A stretch of DNA of 64,000 nucleotides from Streptomyces sp. NBC_01116 (GCF_041435495.1 NZ_CP108644.1:4635501-4699500); one strand, 5' to 3'; positions 1 to 8,231 are shown, counted from the stretch's first letter. Made by a program: numbers and translations. Notes: generated by a model not told the origin, from the letters alone.

Positions 1-121
1 CGGAGGCCACCGGCCCATGCGGGAGGTCACCGGCCCATGCGGGAGGTCACCGGCCCATGCGGGAGGTCACCGGCCCACGCAACGGAGGTCTCCGGAACAC
101 GCGCGGAGGTCACCTGAACGC
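1..121. repeat. Tandem array of about 20-bp units
   Basis: Four consecutive near-identical 20-bp units (core GGGAGGTCACCGGCCCATGC) fill bases 1-80, followed by two degenerate units to about 121. The array lies just past the 3' end of the NmrA-like gene, whose last codons overlap the final degenerate unit, and it may continue to the left of the window. No coding role is seen. Confidence 0.75.
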
Positions 122-952
122 GTCGGCGTTCTCCTCGGCCCAGCGGCGGTAGGGGCGGGCGGGCGAGCCGGTGACTCGGGCCACGGTGTCGTGCACGGCC
201 AGCAGCGCGTCGTTGACGTCCCCGCCCATCAGGTCGAGGACGCTGTCCGCGACCTCGGCCCCCATCATCGCGGCCATCGGCGGGTACGCCTCCTCCCGCG
301 TGACCTCGACGCAGGCCACCTCCCGGCCCAGCGCCCGCCCCAGCTCGCCGGCCTGCTGCCGCGGGCTGATCCGCTTCGGCCCGGTGAGCGGGTAGATCCG
401 CCCCCGGTGGCCCGGCCCGGTCAGCGCCGCACGGGCCACCGAGGCGATGTCGGCGGGGTGGACGGTCGGCAGACCGACGTCCGCGTACGGCACGCGCACC
501 ACGGATCCGTCGCGCACGGACGGCGCCCACCAGAGGGTGTTGGAAGCGAACTGCGTGGGCCGCAGGACGGTCCACTCCATCCCGCTCTCCCGCAGCCGGC
601 GTTCGACGGCGAGGTTCGCCCGCGCCGGGCCGAGGTGCGGATGGGTCATGACGGTGATGGAGGAGACCAGCACCACGTGCTCGACTCCCGCGTCCCGGGC
701 GGCGTCGAGCACTCGGGCGTCGTCGCCGACGCCCGAGATCAGGAAGAGTGAACGCGCCCCACGCAGTGCGGACTTCAGCGACTCCGACCGCCCCAGGTCT
801 CCCTCCGCCACCTCGACCCCGTCGGGCAGCGCGGCCGCGGCCCGCGCCGCGTCCCGGGTCAGGGCCCGGACGCCGGTCCCGTACCCGTCCACGGACAACT
901 GCCGCAGCAGCTCCCTGCCGATGTTCCCGGTCGCACCGGTCACCACAATCAT
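110..952 (-). CDS. NmrA-like NAD(P)-binding reductase, probable SoxR target
   Basis: This is a 280-residue atypical short-chain dehydrogenase of the NmrA/TMR family, close to full length for that family. The Rossmann dinucleotide motif GATGNIG lies at residues 6-12. An LFLISG/LVSSI core follows, and the C-terminal part (from about residue 160) carries the substrate-side AYPPMAAMMG region usual for NmrA-like quinone or NAD(P)H sensors and reductases. The ATG at 952 follows a promoter that contains a SoxR-type box (see 998-1028) and is divergent from the NTF2-like gene at 1133. The context suggests a role in handling redox-cycling compounds. The substrate is unknown. The family call is secure and the redox-stress role is inferred. 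Confidence 0.85.
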   Translation of the reverse strand: MIVVTGATGNIGRELLRQLSVDGYGTGVRALTRDAARAAAALPDGVEVAEGDLGRSESLKSALRGARSLFLISGVGDDARVLDAARDAGVEHVVLVSSITVMTHPHLGPARANLAVERRLRESGMEWTVLRPTQFASNTLWWAPSVRDGSVVRVPYADVGLPTVHPADIASVARAALTGPGHRGRIYPLTGPKRISPRQQAGELGRALGREVACVEVTREEAYPPMAAMMGAEVADSVLDLMGGDVNDALLAVHDTVARVTGSPARPYRRWAEENADAFR

Positions 953-997
953 CGCTGAGCGCTCCTCTGTCCGGCCGCTGTTCGTTCGACGCCGGGA

Positions 998-1028
998 ACG
1001 CTAGGACCTCAACCAAGCTTGATATCAA
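998..1028 (-). promoter_or_regulatory. SoxR-type promoter for the NmrA-like gene
   Basis: Reading on the minus strand, a TTGATA -35 (1028-1023) and a TAGCGT -10 (1003-998) are separated by 19 bp, the long spacer typical of MerR-family promoters. The spacer holds an imperfect inverted repeat (CCTCAA at 1007-1012, TTGATA at 1019-1024). This matches the known SoxR box layout CCTCAA-N6-TTGAGG with two mismatches in one arm. The start codon of the downstream gene is about 45 bp further on. Confidence 0.6.
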
Positions 1029-1053
1029 GCCGGTTGCGCAGGATCACCACTCC

Positions 1054-1084
1054 TTGACCTCAACCGCGCTTGAGGGCGGAGGCT
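1054..1084 (+). promoter_or_regulatory. SoxR-type promoter for the NTF2-like gene
   Basis: A perfect inverted repeat CCTCAA-N6-TTGAGG lies at 1058-1075. It is embedded in a promoter with TTGACC (-35, 1054-1059), a 19-bp spacer and GAGGCT (-10, 1079-1084). Perfect symmetry plus the stretched spacer is the SoxR/MerR arrangement. The gene starts at 1133, leaving a leader of about 40 nt that contains a strong AAGGAG ribosome site. No soxR gene is seen in the window. Confidence 0.65.
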
Positions 1085-1132
1085 CCGGGTGAACGGCCGA
1101 CGCGACGGCCCCGCCCCACAAGGAGATTCCTC

Positions 1133-1654
1133 ATGAGCGCCACGACCCCCGCCACCTCGCCCACCGTCATCGGCGTACCCGCCCCGCAGGAGGACGTGGA
1201 CGCCATCGTCGCGTTCGTCGCCGGCGTGCAGCACGCCCAGCAGAACGCGCTGCCCGACGCCTTCCTCGACGGCTTCCGCGAGGACGCCATCTGGACCACG
1301 GCCCACGGCAAGCGGCTGACCGGCCTGCCGGAGATCGGCGCCTTCACCCGCAAGGTGCTGCCCCCGCAGGCCAACTCCCCGGTGACCGCCACGTACACGG
1401 TCGACCTGATCCTCTTCATCCGCCCCGACATCGCCGCCGTCAAGGTCCGTCAGCGCCCGGTCGCCCGGGACGGGGGCCGGTTCCTGGACGAGATCTTCCA
1501 CGGCCAGGAGGACCCCTCCGGGCTGATGGCAGCCCACCCGGAGGCGGTCCCCGGCACCCCGACGTACGTACTCGCCAAGGACGACGGGGTCTGGCGCGTC
1601 GCGGCCGCGCAGAACACCCAGGTCCTCGACGTGGAGACGCTGACGGCGGGCTGA
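1133..1654 (+). CDS. NTF2-like (SgcJ/EcaC-type) small protein, probable SoxR target
   Basis: The product is a 173-residue SnoaL/NTF2-like cone-fold protein of the SgcJ/EcaC type, sometimes annotated as an oxidoreductase. Visible features are the DAIVAFVAGVQHAQQ helix near residue 25, the GFREDAIWTTAHGKRLTG strand-helix with its aromatic pocket residues, and a long beta segment to the end. ATG 1133 is chosen because AAGGAG lies 7-13 bases upstream; an in-frame TTG at 1070 lies inside the SoxR box and has no ribosome site. The gene diverges from the NmrA-like reductase and both appear to share SoxR control, so a role in removing or modifying redox-active small molecules is likely. The reaction is unknown. 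Confidence 0.8.
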   Translation: MSATTPATSPTVIGVPAPQEDVDAIVAFVAGVQHAQQNALPDAFLDGFREDAIWTTAHGKRLTGLPEIGAFTRKVLPPQANSPVTATYTVDLILFIRPDIAAVKVRQRPVARDGGRFLDEIFHGQEDPSGLMAAHPEAVPGTPTYVLAKDDGVWRVAAAQNTQVLDVETLTAG

Positions 1655-1905
1655 ATCGGACCGGCCGCGAACCCGCAGGTCCGCCCGAGGCTCAAGCCCC
1701 GAGCCGCGAGCCCCGGGCTTCGAGCTCTCTCTGTAGGAATGGGCGGTTGGGTTCAACCCACCCACCCTCCCTCCCCGGCCAGGTTCCGAACTGCGCTGCG
1801 GGCTGCGCGAATTCGATCGGAGGTGACGTTTGGTGACCAGGTTGCGCCGGAGCGTACGCACGCTCTAGGTTCGCGATGAGCAACCCACTATCCGTAAAAC
1901 GGACA

Positions 1906-1937
1906 ACCCCGGTGGTGCTCGCAACACCGACCGGGGT
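1906..1937 (+). other. Stem-loop in leader upstream of HTH gene
   Basis: ACCCCGGT and ACCGGGGT pair at the base, with an inner GGTG/CACC stem. The hairpin sits 20 bases before the start of the gene at 1958. A short inverted repeat TCCGT-N3-ACGGA (about 1890-1902) precedes it and could be an operator. The hairpin could be an attenuator or leader structure, or the terminator of an upstream transcript. The rest of 1655-1957 shows nothing recognisable. Confidence 0.35.
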
Positions 1938-1957
1938 CTGACCGTAAGAGATCGAAA

Positions 1958-2983
1958 GTGAGTCGATCCCTCATGGCTGCCGCCAACCTTAGTGCTGCCC
2001 CGCGCACTCCCGCCCACCCCATGGCGAAAGCCGGGTACGGAAAGCGTCATGCCCCCGACCAGGCCCCGCCCCGCGCCGACGACTTCGCCGGTCTGGAGCC
2101 GCGTGAGGCGGCCATCGCCGCGTACGTCGACCGGCTCCCCGAAGGCGCGGCGATCGGCTACAAGACGCTCGCCGAGGAGCTGCCGGACTACGGGCAGCAG
2201 GCGTGCCGCAGCGCGCTGGATCTGCTGACCCGGGCCGGACACCTGCGGCGCATCAGGGTCCAGGTCACCCTGTCCGACGGCCAGATGCGCTGGGTGACGC
2301 GTACGTACTTCTCCCGGACCGCCCGCGACGCCGACTGGTGGGCCGCCCAGGTGCGGTTCGTCCGGGGCATGGACGCGCCCGGCCAGCCCCCGGCCCCCGC
2401 CGCCGCCGGCCGGGCCCCGGCCCCCGCTGCCCCGGAAACGGCCGGGGAGCCCGAGCCGGGCGTCCGGGCCCCGCGCTCGGAGGCGTACGACGTCCTCGCC
2501 GGGCTCGGCCGCCGCGAACCCCGGCTCCAGCTCGCCGAGGGCGACTGCGTGGAGCTGGAACACCTGGTCGGGGAGTGGCTGGCGCGCGGCGTCGGCCGCG
2601 AACAGCTCACCCGGGTCCTGACGTCGGGCCTGCCGACGCCCGTGCACTCCGCCGGGCACTTCCTTCGCAAGCGACTGGAGACCAAGATGCCGCCGAGCCC
2701 CGCACCCCGGCCGGAGCAGGACCACCCGGGCGAGCAGATCGTGGACATGGTGATGATGTGCCTGTTCTGCGACGAGGACGAGACGACGACCACGCTGGAC
2801 CACGGCGTGTGCTCCGACTGCCGCGCCGAGATCGCCCGCGACGAGGCGATGGGCCTGACCGGCGACGTCCCGGACACCTTCCTGGCCCGGCCGCGCGCCG
2901 AGGTCGACGTCGCCGCCCGCATGGCCGAACTCCGCTCGGCCACCGTCCGCCCGGTCCTCCCGGCCCCGAGGCTGCGCCGATGA
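1958..2983 (+). CDS. Winged-HTH protein with C-terminal zinc ribbon
   Basis: This 341-residue protein is usually annotated in Streptomyces as a MarR-like regulator. A winged-helix domain occupies about residues 48-115 (AAIAAYVDRLPEGAAIGYKT, then a recognition-helix region and the wing RIRVQVTLSDGQMRWV). A Pro/Ala-rich linker spans about 135-170. A helical domain with HFLRKRLETKMP follows. Near residues 268-290 is a CxxC...CxxC pair (CLFC and CSDC) that should bind zinc. GTG 1958 has only a weak ribosome site; ATG 1973 and ATG 2021 are alternatives. A DNA-binding role is likely; its targets are unknown. Confidence 0.7.
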   Translation: MSRSLMAAANLSAAPRTPAHPMAKAGYGKRHAPDQAPPRADDFAGLEPREAAIAAYVDRLPEGAAIGYKTLAEELPDYGQQACRSALDLLTRAGHLRRIRVQVTLSDGQMRWVTRTYFSRTARDADWWAAQVRFVRGMDAPGQPPAPAAAGRAPAPAAPETAGEPEPGVRAPRSEAYDVLAGLGRREPRLQLAEGDCVELEHLVGEWLARGVGREQLTRVLTSGLPTPVHSAGHFLRKRLETKMPPSPAPRPEQDHPGEQIVDMVMMCLFCDEDETTTTLDHGVCSDCRAEIARDEAMGLTGDVPDTFLARPRAEVDVAARMAELRSATVRPVLPAPRLRR

Positions 2984-3033
2984 GCGTGCGGGAGATCCCG
3001 GTCGGGGAACCATGGAGGCGAGGAGGCGACGCC

Positions 3034-3144
3034 ATGACCCCCAGGACCACCGCCCAGCCCCGGATGAGTGTCGTGGAGTTCGAGGAGCTCGCGCCGGTCG
3101 GCTTCGCGCTCGACACCGAGAAGCTCAAGGAGTACGCCGACTGA
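3034..3144 (+). CDS. 36-residue ORF resembling the N-terminus of a Uma2-family protein
   Basis: A small ORF with an excellent ribosome site (AGGAGG at 3021-3026, 8 bases before ATG 3034). The N-terminal stretch TAQPRMSVVEFEELA resembles the first residues of Uma2-family putative endonucleases, which are normally about 190 residues. The protein then ends after EKLKEYAD. It may be a truncated Uma2 remnant or a real micro-protein. The same frame is open further upstream to an ATG at 2980 that overlaps the stop of the preceding gene, so the two could be translationally coupled. Confidence 0.45.
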   Translation: MTPRTTAQPRMSVVEFEELAPVGFALDTEKLKEYAD

Positions 3145-3166
3145 CCCTCCCGGCTCGCCGGACCTC

Positions 3167-3259
3167 GCCCGATCGTGTGGGCTGGGACGTGCCCGTACTC
3201 CGGTCCGGGACGTGTTCGATCAGGTGGGGCGGGATGTGCCCGATCGTGTGGGCTGGAAC
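3167..3259. repeat. Direct repeat upstream of ask
   Basis: A 22-bp sequence beginning GCCCGATCGTGTGGGCTGG occurs at 3167-3188 and again at 3238-3259 with one mismatch. GGACGTG and GGATGTGCC variants lie between the copies. The pair lies in the 287-bp gap before ask and may be a regulator binding region or a decayed duplication. Nothing else is recognised in the gap. Confidence 0.6.
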
Positions 3260-3431
3260 ACAAACGGGAGTGCTCCCGGGGTGGGTGGGCAACAGCCCCG
3301 TACGAGCAGTTCGGAACGACATGCCGTACCGGGTGGTGAGCGGGACATCTCATCATCCGGTATGGACGGGTCTATTCCGGACTGCTCGTTAAACTGAGCC
3401 GACCGCAGTAATGACTGAGCGAGGAGCGCAC

Positions 3432-4703
3432 GTGGGCCTTGTCGTGCAGAAGTACGGAGGCTCCTCCGTAGCCGATGCCGAGGGCATCAAGCGGGTCGCC
3501 AAGCGAGTCGTCGACGCCAAGAAGAACGGCAACCAGGTGGTTGTCGTGGTGTCCGCGATGGGCGACACGACGGACGAGTTGATAGACCTCGCCGAGCAGG
3601 TGTCTCCGATGCCTACCGGCCGTGAATTCGACATGCTGCTGACCGCCGGTGAGCGGATCTCCATGGCCCTGCTGGCGATGGCGATCAAGAACCTGGGCCA
3701 CGAGGCCCAGTCGTTCACGGGCAGCCAGGCCGGTGTCATCACCGACTCGGTCCACAACAAAGCGCGCATCATCGACGTCACGCCGGGCCGCATCCGGACC
3801 TCGATCGACGAGGGCAACATCGCCATCGTCGCCGGGTTCCAGGGCGTGAGCCAGGAGGGCAAGAACATCACGACCCTCGGCCGCGGCGGGTCGGACACGA
3901 CCGCCGTCGCGCTGGCCGCCGCGCTGGACGCCGAGGTCTGTGAGATCTACACCGACGTCGACGGCGTCTTCACCGCGGACCCCCGGGTCGTGAAGAAGGC
4001 GAAGAAGATCGACTGGATCTCCTTCGAGGACATGCTGGAGCTGGCCGCGTCCGGCTCCAAGGTGCTGCTGCACCGCTGCGTCGAGTACGCACGCCGTTAC
4101 AACATCCCGATCCACGTCCGCTCGTCCTTCTCCGGACTGCGCGGCACCTGGGTCAGCAACGAGCCGCAAGGGGACCAGCAGGTGGAGCACGCGATCATCT
4201 CCGGAGTCGCCCATGACGTCTCGGAGGCCAAGGTCACCGTCGTCGGCGTCCCGGACAAGCCCGGCGAGGCGGCCGCGATCTTCCGCGCCATCGCGAACGC
4301 CGAGGTCAACATCGACATGGTGGTGCAGAACGTCTCCGCCGCGACGACCGGCCTGACGGACATCTCCTTCACCCTGCCCAAGGCAGAGGGCCGCAAGGCC
4401 ATCGACGCCCTGGAGCGGACCCGGAGCACCATCGGTTTCGAGTCGCTCCGCTACGACGACCAGATCGCGAAGATCTCCCTGGTCGGCGCGGGTATGAAGA
4501 CCAACCCGGGCGTCACGGCCGGATTCTTCGAGGCGCTGTCCGACGCGGGCGTGAACATCGAGCTGATCTCGACATCCGAGATCCGCATCTCGGTGGTCAC
4601 CCGCGCCGACGACGTCAACGAGGCCGTGCGCGCCGTGCACACGGCCTTCGGTCTCGACAGCGACTCCGACGAGGCCGTCGTCTACGGAGGCACCGGCCGA
4701 TGA
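3432..4703 (+). CDS. ask: Aspartate kinase, alpha subunit
   Basis: Cytosolic aspartokinase, catalysing the first step of the aspartate pathway (lysine, threonine, methionine and diaminopimelate). The 423-residue chain starts MGLVVQKYGGSSV with the KYGGSS substrate/ATP motif at residues 7-12. The kinase domain runs to about residue 245 and includes TLGRGGSDTTAVALAAAL. Two ACT domains follow (about 265-420) for feedback control by lysine and threonine. GTG 3432 is chosen because GAGGAG lies just upstream and the N-terminus matches family members; an in-frame ATG at 3411 lacks a ribosome site. The stop overlaps the start of asd (ATGA), a translationally coupled operon. Confidence 0.97.
   Translation: MGLVVQKYGGSSVADAEGIKRVAKRVVDAKKNGNQVVVVVSAMGDTTDELIDLAEQVSPMPTGREFDMLLTAGERISMALLAMAIKNLGHEAQSFTGSQAGVITDSVHNKARIIDVTPGRIRTSIDEGNIAIVAGFQGVSQEGKNITTLGRGGSDTTAVALAAALDAEVCEIYTDVDGVFTADPRVVKKAKKIDWISFEDMLELAASGSKVLLHRCVEYARRYNIPIHVRSSFSGLRGTWVSNEPQGDQQVEHAIISGVAHDVSEAKVTVVGVPDKPGEAAAIFRAIANAEVNIDMVVQNVSAATTGLTDISFTLPKAEGRKAIDALERTRSTIGFESLRYDDQIAKISLVGAGMKTNPGVTAGFFEALSDAGVNIELISTSEIRISVVTRADDVNEAVRAVHTAFGLDSDSDEAVVYGGTGR
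4182..4703 (+). CDS. ask: Aspartate kinase beta subunit (internal in-frame start)
   Basis: In several Gram-positive aspartokinases, such as that of Corynebacterium, a second start inside the gene yields a regulatory beta subunit of about 170 residues. Here an in-frame GTG at 4182 is preceded by AAGGGGA with about 8 bases of spacing. The product (173 residues, beginning at VEHAIISGVAHD) aligns by eye with the known beta start just before the first ACT domain. An alpha2beta2 enzyme is expected. This is inferred from the family and the visible ribosome site. Confidence 0.65.
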   Translation: MEHAIISGVAHDVSEAKVTVVGVPDKPGEAAAIFRAIANAEVNIDMVVQNVSAATTGLTDISFTLPKAEGRKAIDALERTRSTIGFESLRYDDQIAKISLVGAGMKTNPGVTAGFFEALSDAGVNIELISTSEIRISVVTRADDVNEAVRAVHTAFGLDSDSDEAVVYGGTGR

Positions 4704-5773
4704 CCGGACACCGCCCTTCACTCGCGGTCGTCGGCGCGACCGGGGTGATCGGCGGTTCCATGCTCCGGATCCTCTCGCAGCACGCGGACATCTGGGGCGA
4801 GGTCAGACTCGTCGCCTCACCGCGCTCGGCCGGCCGCAAGCTGGTCGTGCGCGGTGAGGAGAGCGAGGTCCTCGCGCTCGCCGAGGACGTGTTCGACGGC
4901 ATCGACGTGGCGCTCTTCCTGGTGCCGGACGAGGTGTCCGCCCGCTGGGCCCCGATCGCCGCCGCCAAGGGCGTCGTGGTCATCGACGACTCGGCGGCCT
5001 TCCGGCTCGACGACGACGTGCCGCTGGTCGTCCCGGAGATCAACCCCCATGCCGCCCGGCTCCGGCCGCGCGGCATCGTCGCGTCCCCGAACTGCACCAC
5101 GCTGTCGCTGATCGTCGCGATCGGCGCGCTGCACGCCGAGTTCGGGCTGCGCGAGCTGATCGTCTCCTCCTACCAGGCGGTCAGCGGCGCCGGCCGGGAC
5201 GGCGTCGCCGCCCTGCGCGAGCAGCTGGCGCTGGTGGCCGGTACGGAGCTGGGCACCCGGCCCGGGGACGTGCGCCGGGCCCTGGGCGACAGCGCGGAGG
5301 CGGCGGGGAGCCCGTTCGCCGCTCCCGTCGCCCTGAACGTCGTGCCCTGGGCCGGCACGGACGCCGGGGACGGCTGGTCCTCCGAGGAGATCGCCATCCG
5401 CGAGGAGTGCCGCAAGGTGCTGGGCCTGCCGGATCTGAAGACCACCGCGACCTGTGTGTACGTCCCGGTCATCGCCACGCACTCGATGTCCGTCCACGCC
5501 CGCTTCGAGAACGAGGTCGCCGTCGACAAGGCGCACGAGATCCTGGCGACCGCCCCCGGCGTGGTGCTTTTCGACAGCCCGGCGTCCGGAGATTTCCCCA
5601 CTCCGTCCGATGTGGTGGGCACCGACCCCACCTGGGTGGGCCGCGTCCGGCGTTCGATGGACGATCCGCATGCCCTGGAAATGTTCCTTTGCGGTGACAA
5701 TCTCCGAAAAGGTGCGGCTTTGAACGTGGCGCAGATCGCCGAATCGGTAGCCGCCGAATTCCCTCGGGCATGA
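4700..5773 (+). CDS. asd: Aspartate-semialdehyde dehydrogenase
   Basis: Reduces aspartyl phosphate to aspartate semialdehyde with NADPH, the step directly after Ask. The 357 residues are near the usual 340-370. The N-terminal Rossmann motif VVGATGVIGG lies at residues 10-19. The catalytic cysteine is Cys132 in SPNCTT. The C-terminal CGDNLRKGAALN segment contributes to the active site. The ATG overlaps the ask stop by four bases. After the stop there are 272 bases before the next gene with no clear terminator. Confidence 0.97.
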   Translation: MTGHRPSLAVVGATGVIGGSMLRILSQHADIWGEVRLVASPRSAGRKLVVRGEESEVLALAEDVFDGIDVALFLVPDEVSARWAPIAAAKGVVVIDDSAAFRLDDDVPLVVPEINPHAARLRPRGIVASPNCTTLSLIVAIGALHAEFGLRELIVSSYQAVSGAGRDGVAALREQLALVAGTELGTRPGDVRRALGDSAEAAGSPFAAPVALNVVPWAGTDAGDGWSSEEIAIREECRKVLGLPDLKTTATCVYVPVIATHSMSVHARFENEVAVDKAHEILATAPGVVLFDSPASGDFPTPSDVVGTDPTWVGRVRRSMDDPHALEMFLCGDNLRKGAALNVAQIAESVAAEFPRA

Positions 5774-6045
5774 TCGAACCTGTTTTGTAGGATCTGTGAA
5801 CGCCCTATGAGTGATTTGCTGGTCTGAACCTCTTGAGCTGGGACGTTGTCGTATCCGACGATGATCTCCCGGCCCTCTGCAACCGCACCTCGGCCGGGCT
5901 GCGTCTATGCGGTCACTTCTCGCGTGGCCAGACGCGATGACGGGGCATTTGGGGAAGAGCAGGTACGTATGAGGGCATGTCGCACAGCGTCGAACGTGGC
6001 GCCGTACGCGTACAACCCTGACGGGGGGCAGCGTGTCCAACAGGC

Positions 6046-6708
6046 GTGGCAGAGGTTCTCGACATCACAGTGGTGGGCCCGTTGCGAGGCGCGTCGGTGC
6101 GTCCGCTCCGGCGGCCCCGTGCGCCCGGTGGCATGCCGGTGATCGCGCCCATGCCCGCCGCGCGCCCGGCACAACTGCCCTCGCAGCGCGGGGATGCTGA
6201 AGAGACGGTGGCTGCGGGAACCACGGTCGACCATCTCACCGAGACCTATCGGGCCCACTACCGCTCCCTGCTCGGCCTCGCGGCCCTGCTGCTGGACGAC
6301 ACCGCGTCCTGCGAGGACGTGGTGCAGGAGGCGTTCATCCGCGTGCACTCCGCGCGGAACCGGGTCCGCGAACCGGAGAAGACCCTCGCGTATCTCCGGC
6401 AGACGGTGGTCAACCTCTCGCGCTCCGCGCTGCGCCGCCGCATCCTCGGGCTGAAGCTGCTCTCCAAGCCGATGCCGGACATGGCGAGCGCGGAGGAGGG
6501 CGCCTACGACCAGCTGGAGCGGGACGCGCTGATCAAGGCGATGAAGGGGCTCCAGCGACGCCAGCGCGAGGTGCTGGTGCTGCGCTACTTCGCGGACATG
6601 ACGGAGGCCCAGGTCGCCGAGACGCTGGGCGTCTCGCTCGGTTCGGTGAAGGCGTACGGTTCCCGGGGTATCGCGGCGCTGCGCGTCGTGATGGAGGCCC
6701 AGGCATGA
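6046..6708 (+). CDS. SigE-family (ECF-like) RNA polymerase sigma factor
   Basis: This 220-residue protein directs RNA polymerase to its own promoters. After an N-terminal extension of about 55 residues rich in Arg, Pro and Ala, region 2 spans about 60-120 (TYRAHYRSLLGLAALLLDD, CEDVVQEAFIRVH) and region 4 spans about 160-212 (LQRRQREVLVLRYFADMTEA and the HTH VAETLGVSLGSVKAYGSRG). No region 3 is present, as in ECF factors. The GTG start has a weak ribosome site; GGGGGG lies about 17 bases upstream. The gene overlaps the next one by ATGA, and that gene encodes a single-pass membrane protein which could be its anti-sigma partner. This gene order follows asd in Streptomyces. Confidence 0.85.
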   Translation: MAEVLDITVVGPLRGASVRPLRRPRAPGGMPVIAPMPAARPAQLPSQRGDAEETVAAGTTVDHLTETYRAHYRSLLGLAALLLDDTASCEDVVQEAFIRVHSARNRVREPEKTLAYLRQTVVNLSRSALRRRILGLKLLSKPMPDMASAEEGAYDQLERDALIKAMKGLQRRQREVLVLRYFADMTEAQVAETLGVSLGSVKAYGSRGIAALRVVMEAQA

Positions 6709-8231
6709 GCGGGCCCGAGCAGCGCGACGAGCACAGGCACGAGAATGACCCGACGGGAAACGGAATTGTGAACCACGGGCCGGAGAAGACTCCGCACACC
6801 GATCCGGACCACCCGCACGGCGGGAGCACGGGGCCCGAGCCGGGCGAGACCCCGGAGCCGACGTCACCCGCAAGGGTGGAGAACGAGGCCGCCGAGGACC
6901 CCGACGAGCGGGACCCGGGGACGGCGGAAGCCGTGGCGGACGCGGGGGGCACCGAGACCGCGGCCGACTCGGATACGGATACGGAGACCGCGGCCGACTC
7001 GGATGCGGAGACGGAGTCCGCGGCGGTTGCGGAGACGGCCGACGAGACGGATACGGAGACGGCCGCCGCACCCGGTGAAGCCTCCGGCACCCTCTCCACC
7101 TCCGCCTCCGCTCCGGGCAAGGCTCCCGACAAGGCTCCTGGCAAGACCTCCGGGGCGCCGGACGACGACGATCTCGCCGGCACGCTGACCGACCTCTTCG
7201 CCCGTGGCAGGGGCGCCCCCGCCGCCGACGAGCTGGACGAGGTGGCCCTGCGCCGCATGCTGCACGGCGCTGTGCGCGAGCTGGCCCCCTCCGACGGGAC
7301 CCTCGACCACCTCCACCGCGCCGTCCCCGCCCGCCGGGCCAGGCGACGGCAGGCCGTCGTCGGGGCGGCTGCGGCGGCCCTGCTGATCGGCACCGCCGTC
7401 CCCGCCTTCGTCCACGTCGCGACCTCGGACGGCCCGTCCAACGCCCGCCCCGCCATCGCCGGGCACGGCGAGCAGGCCCAGGGCGGCAACGGGGACGAGA
7501 CCGGCCCCGACGCGCCCGGCCTGCGCACGGTGGAGCCCACCGAGCGGGAGAGCGAGGGCAGCGCGGGCGAGGCCGATCCGGATCCCAGTCCCACCGAGGG
7601 CGAGGGCAGTGACCCCGACAGCACGGTGACGGGCGCGGCGACCGACTCCCCGAGCGCGGAGTTCGCCTCCCTGCCGGTCTGCGACCCGAGCCAGCTCGGC
7701 GTCGCGTCCGCGGGTACCGGCGCACCGGGAGCCGACGGCACGGTCTACGGCAGCTTCAAGATCGCCAACGTGTCCGGCACGGACTGCACGGTCAGCAGCA
7801 ACGGCACGGTGGGCTTCACCGCGATGGGCGCGGCCGACCCGCTGAAGATCGGCGTGGTCCAGCACGCCGCGGGCGACGCGGCCCCCGGACTGCCCGACCC
7901 CTCGCAGGAGCCGGGCACGGTGCTGTTGAAGCCGGCCATGGCGTACGAGGTGCGGTTCGCCTGGGTGCCGGCCGACACCTGTCCGACCGTGGGCCCCTCA
8001 CCGAGCCCGACCCCGTCCGCGGACGGGGCCGGAGGATCGGTCGGCGAAGGGGGCGCCGATCAGCCCTCCGGAGTCGACACGCAGGCGCTGAACGATGACG
8101 GCGGGGGCACCGCGGAGGGCAGTATCGCCGTGACGCACACCCCGGAGTCGGGAGCGCCCACCGCGGAGACGAAGATCCCCAACGCCTGCTCGGGCACGAT
8201 CTACCGCACGGGCGTGCTCCCCACGTCGTAG
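6705..8231 (+). CDS. Single-pass membrane protein coupled to the sigma factor
   Basis: This 508-residue protein has a very acidic, repetitive cytosolic N-terminus (about residues 1-150, with ADSDTDTETA-type repeats). A short helical segment follows (DELDEVALRRMLHGAVREL). A transmembrane helix lies at about 210-235, after the basic stretch RRARRRQ. The outside part has a Ser/Thr/Glu-rich linker and a beta-rich domain with Cys pairs (LPVCDPSQLG, GTDCTVSS), resembling DUF4232. Four-base overlap with the sigma gene implies coupled translation and suggests an anti-sigma or signal-sensing role, but no known anti-sigma domain is evident. Confidence 0.65.
   Translation: MSGPEQRDEHRHENDPTGNGIVNHGPEKTPHTDPDHPHGGSTGPEPGETPEPTSPARVENEAAEDPDERDPGTAEAVADAGGTETAADSDTDTETAADSDAETESAAVAETADETDTETAAAPGEASGTLSTSASAPGKAPDKAPGKTSGAPDDDDLAGTLTDLFARGRGAPAADELDEVALRRMLHGAVRELAPSDGTLDHLHRAVPARRARRRQAVVGAAAAALLIGTAVPAFVHVATSDGPSNARPAIAGHGEQAQGGNGDETGPDAPGLRTVEPTERESEGSAGEADPDPSPTEGEGSDPDSTVTGAATDSPSAEFASLPVCDPSQLGVASAGTGAPGADGTVYGSFKIANVSGTDCTVSSNGTVGFTAMGAADPLKIGVVQHAAGDAAPGLPDPSQEPGTVLLKPAMAYEVRFAWVPADTCPTVGPSPSPTPSADGAGGSVGEGGADQPSGVDTQALNDDGGGTAEGSIAVTHTPESGAPTAETKIPNACSGTIYRTGVLPTS

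Noticed and set aside
1..121. Tandem repeats considered as CRISPR
   Set aside because: Units are contiguous with no unique spacers and no cas genes are present.
5821..5860. ECF-type promoter upstream of the sigma gene (GAACC ... CGTATC)
   Set aside because: The spacing between the elements is about 19 bases, too long for typical ECF promoters, so no promoter is claimed.
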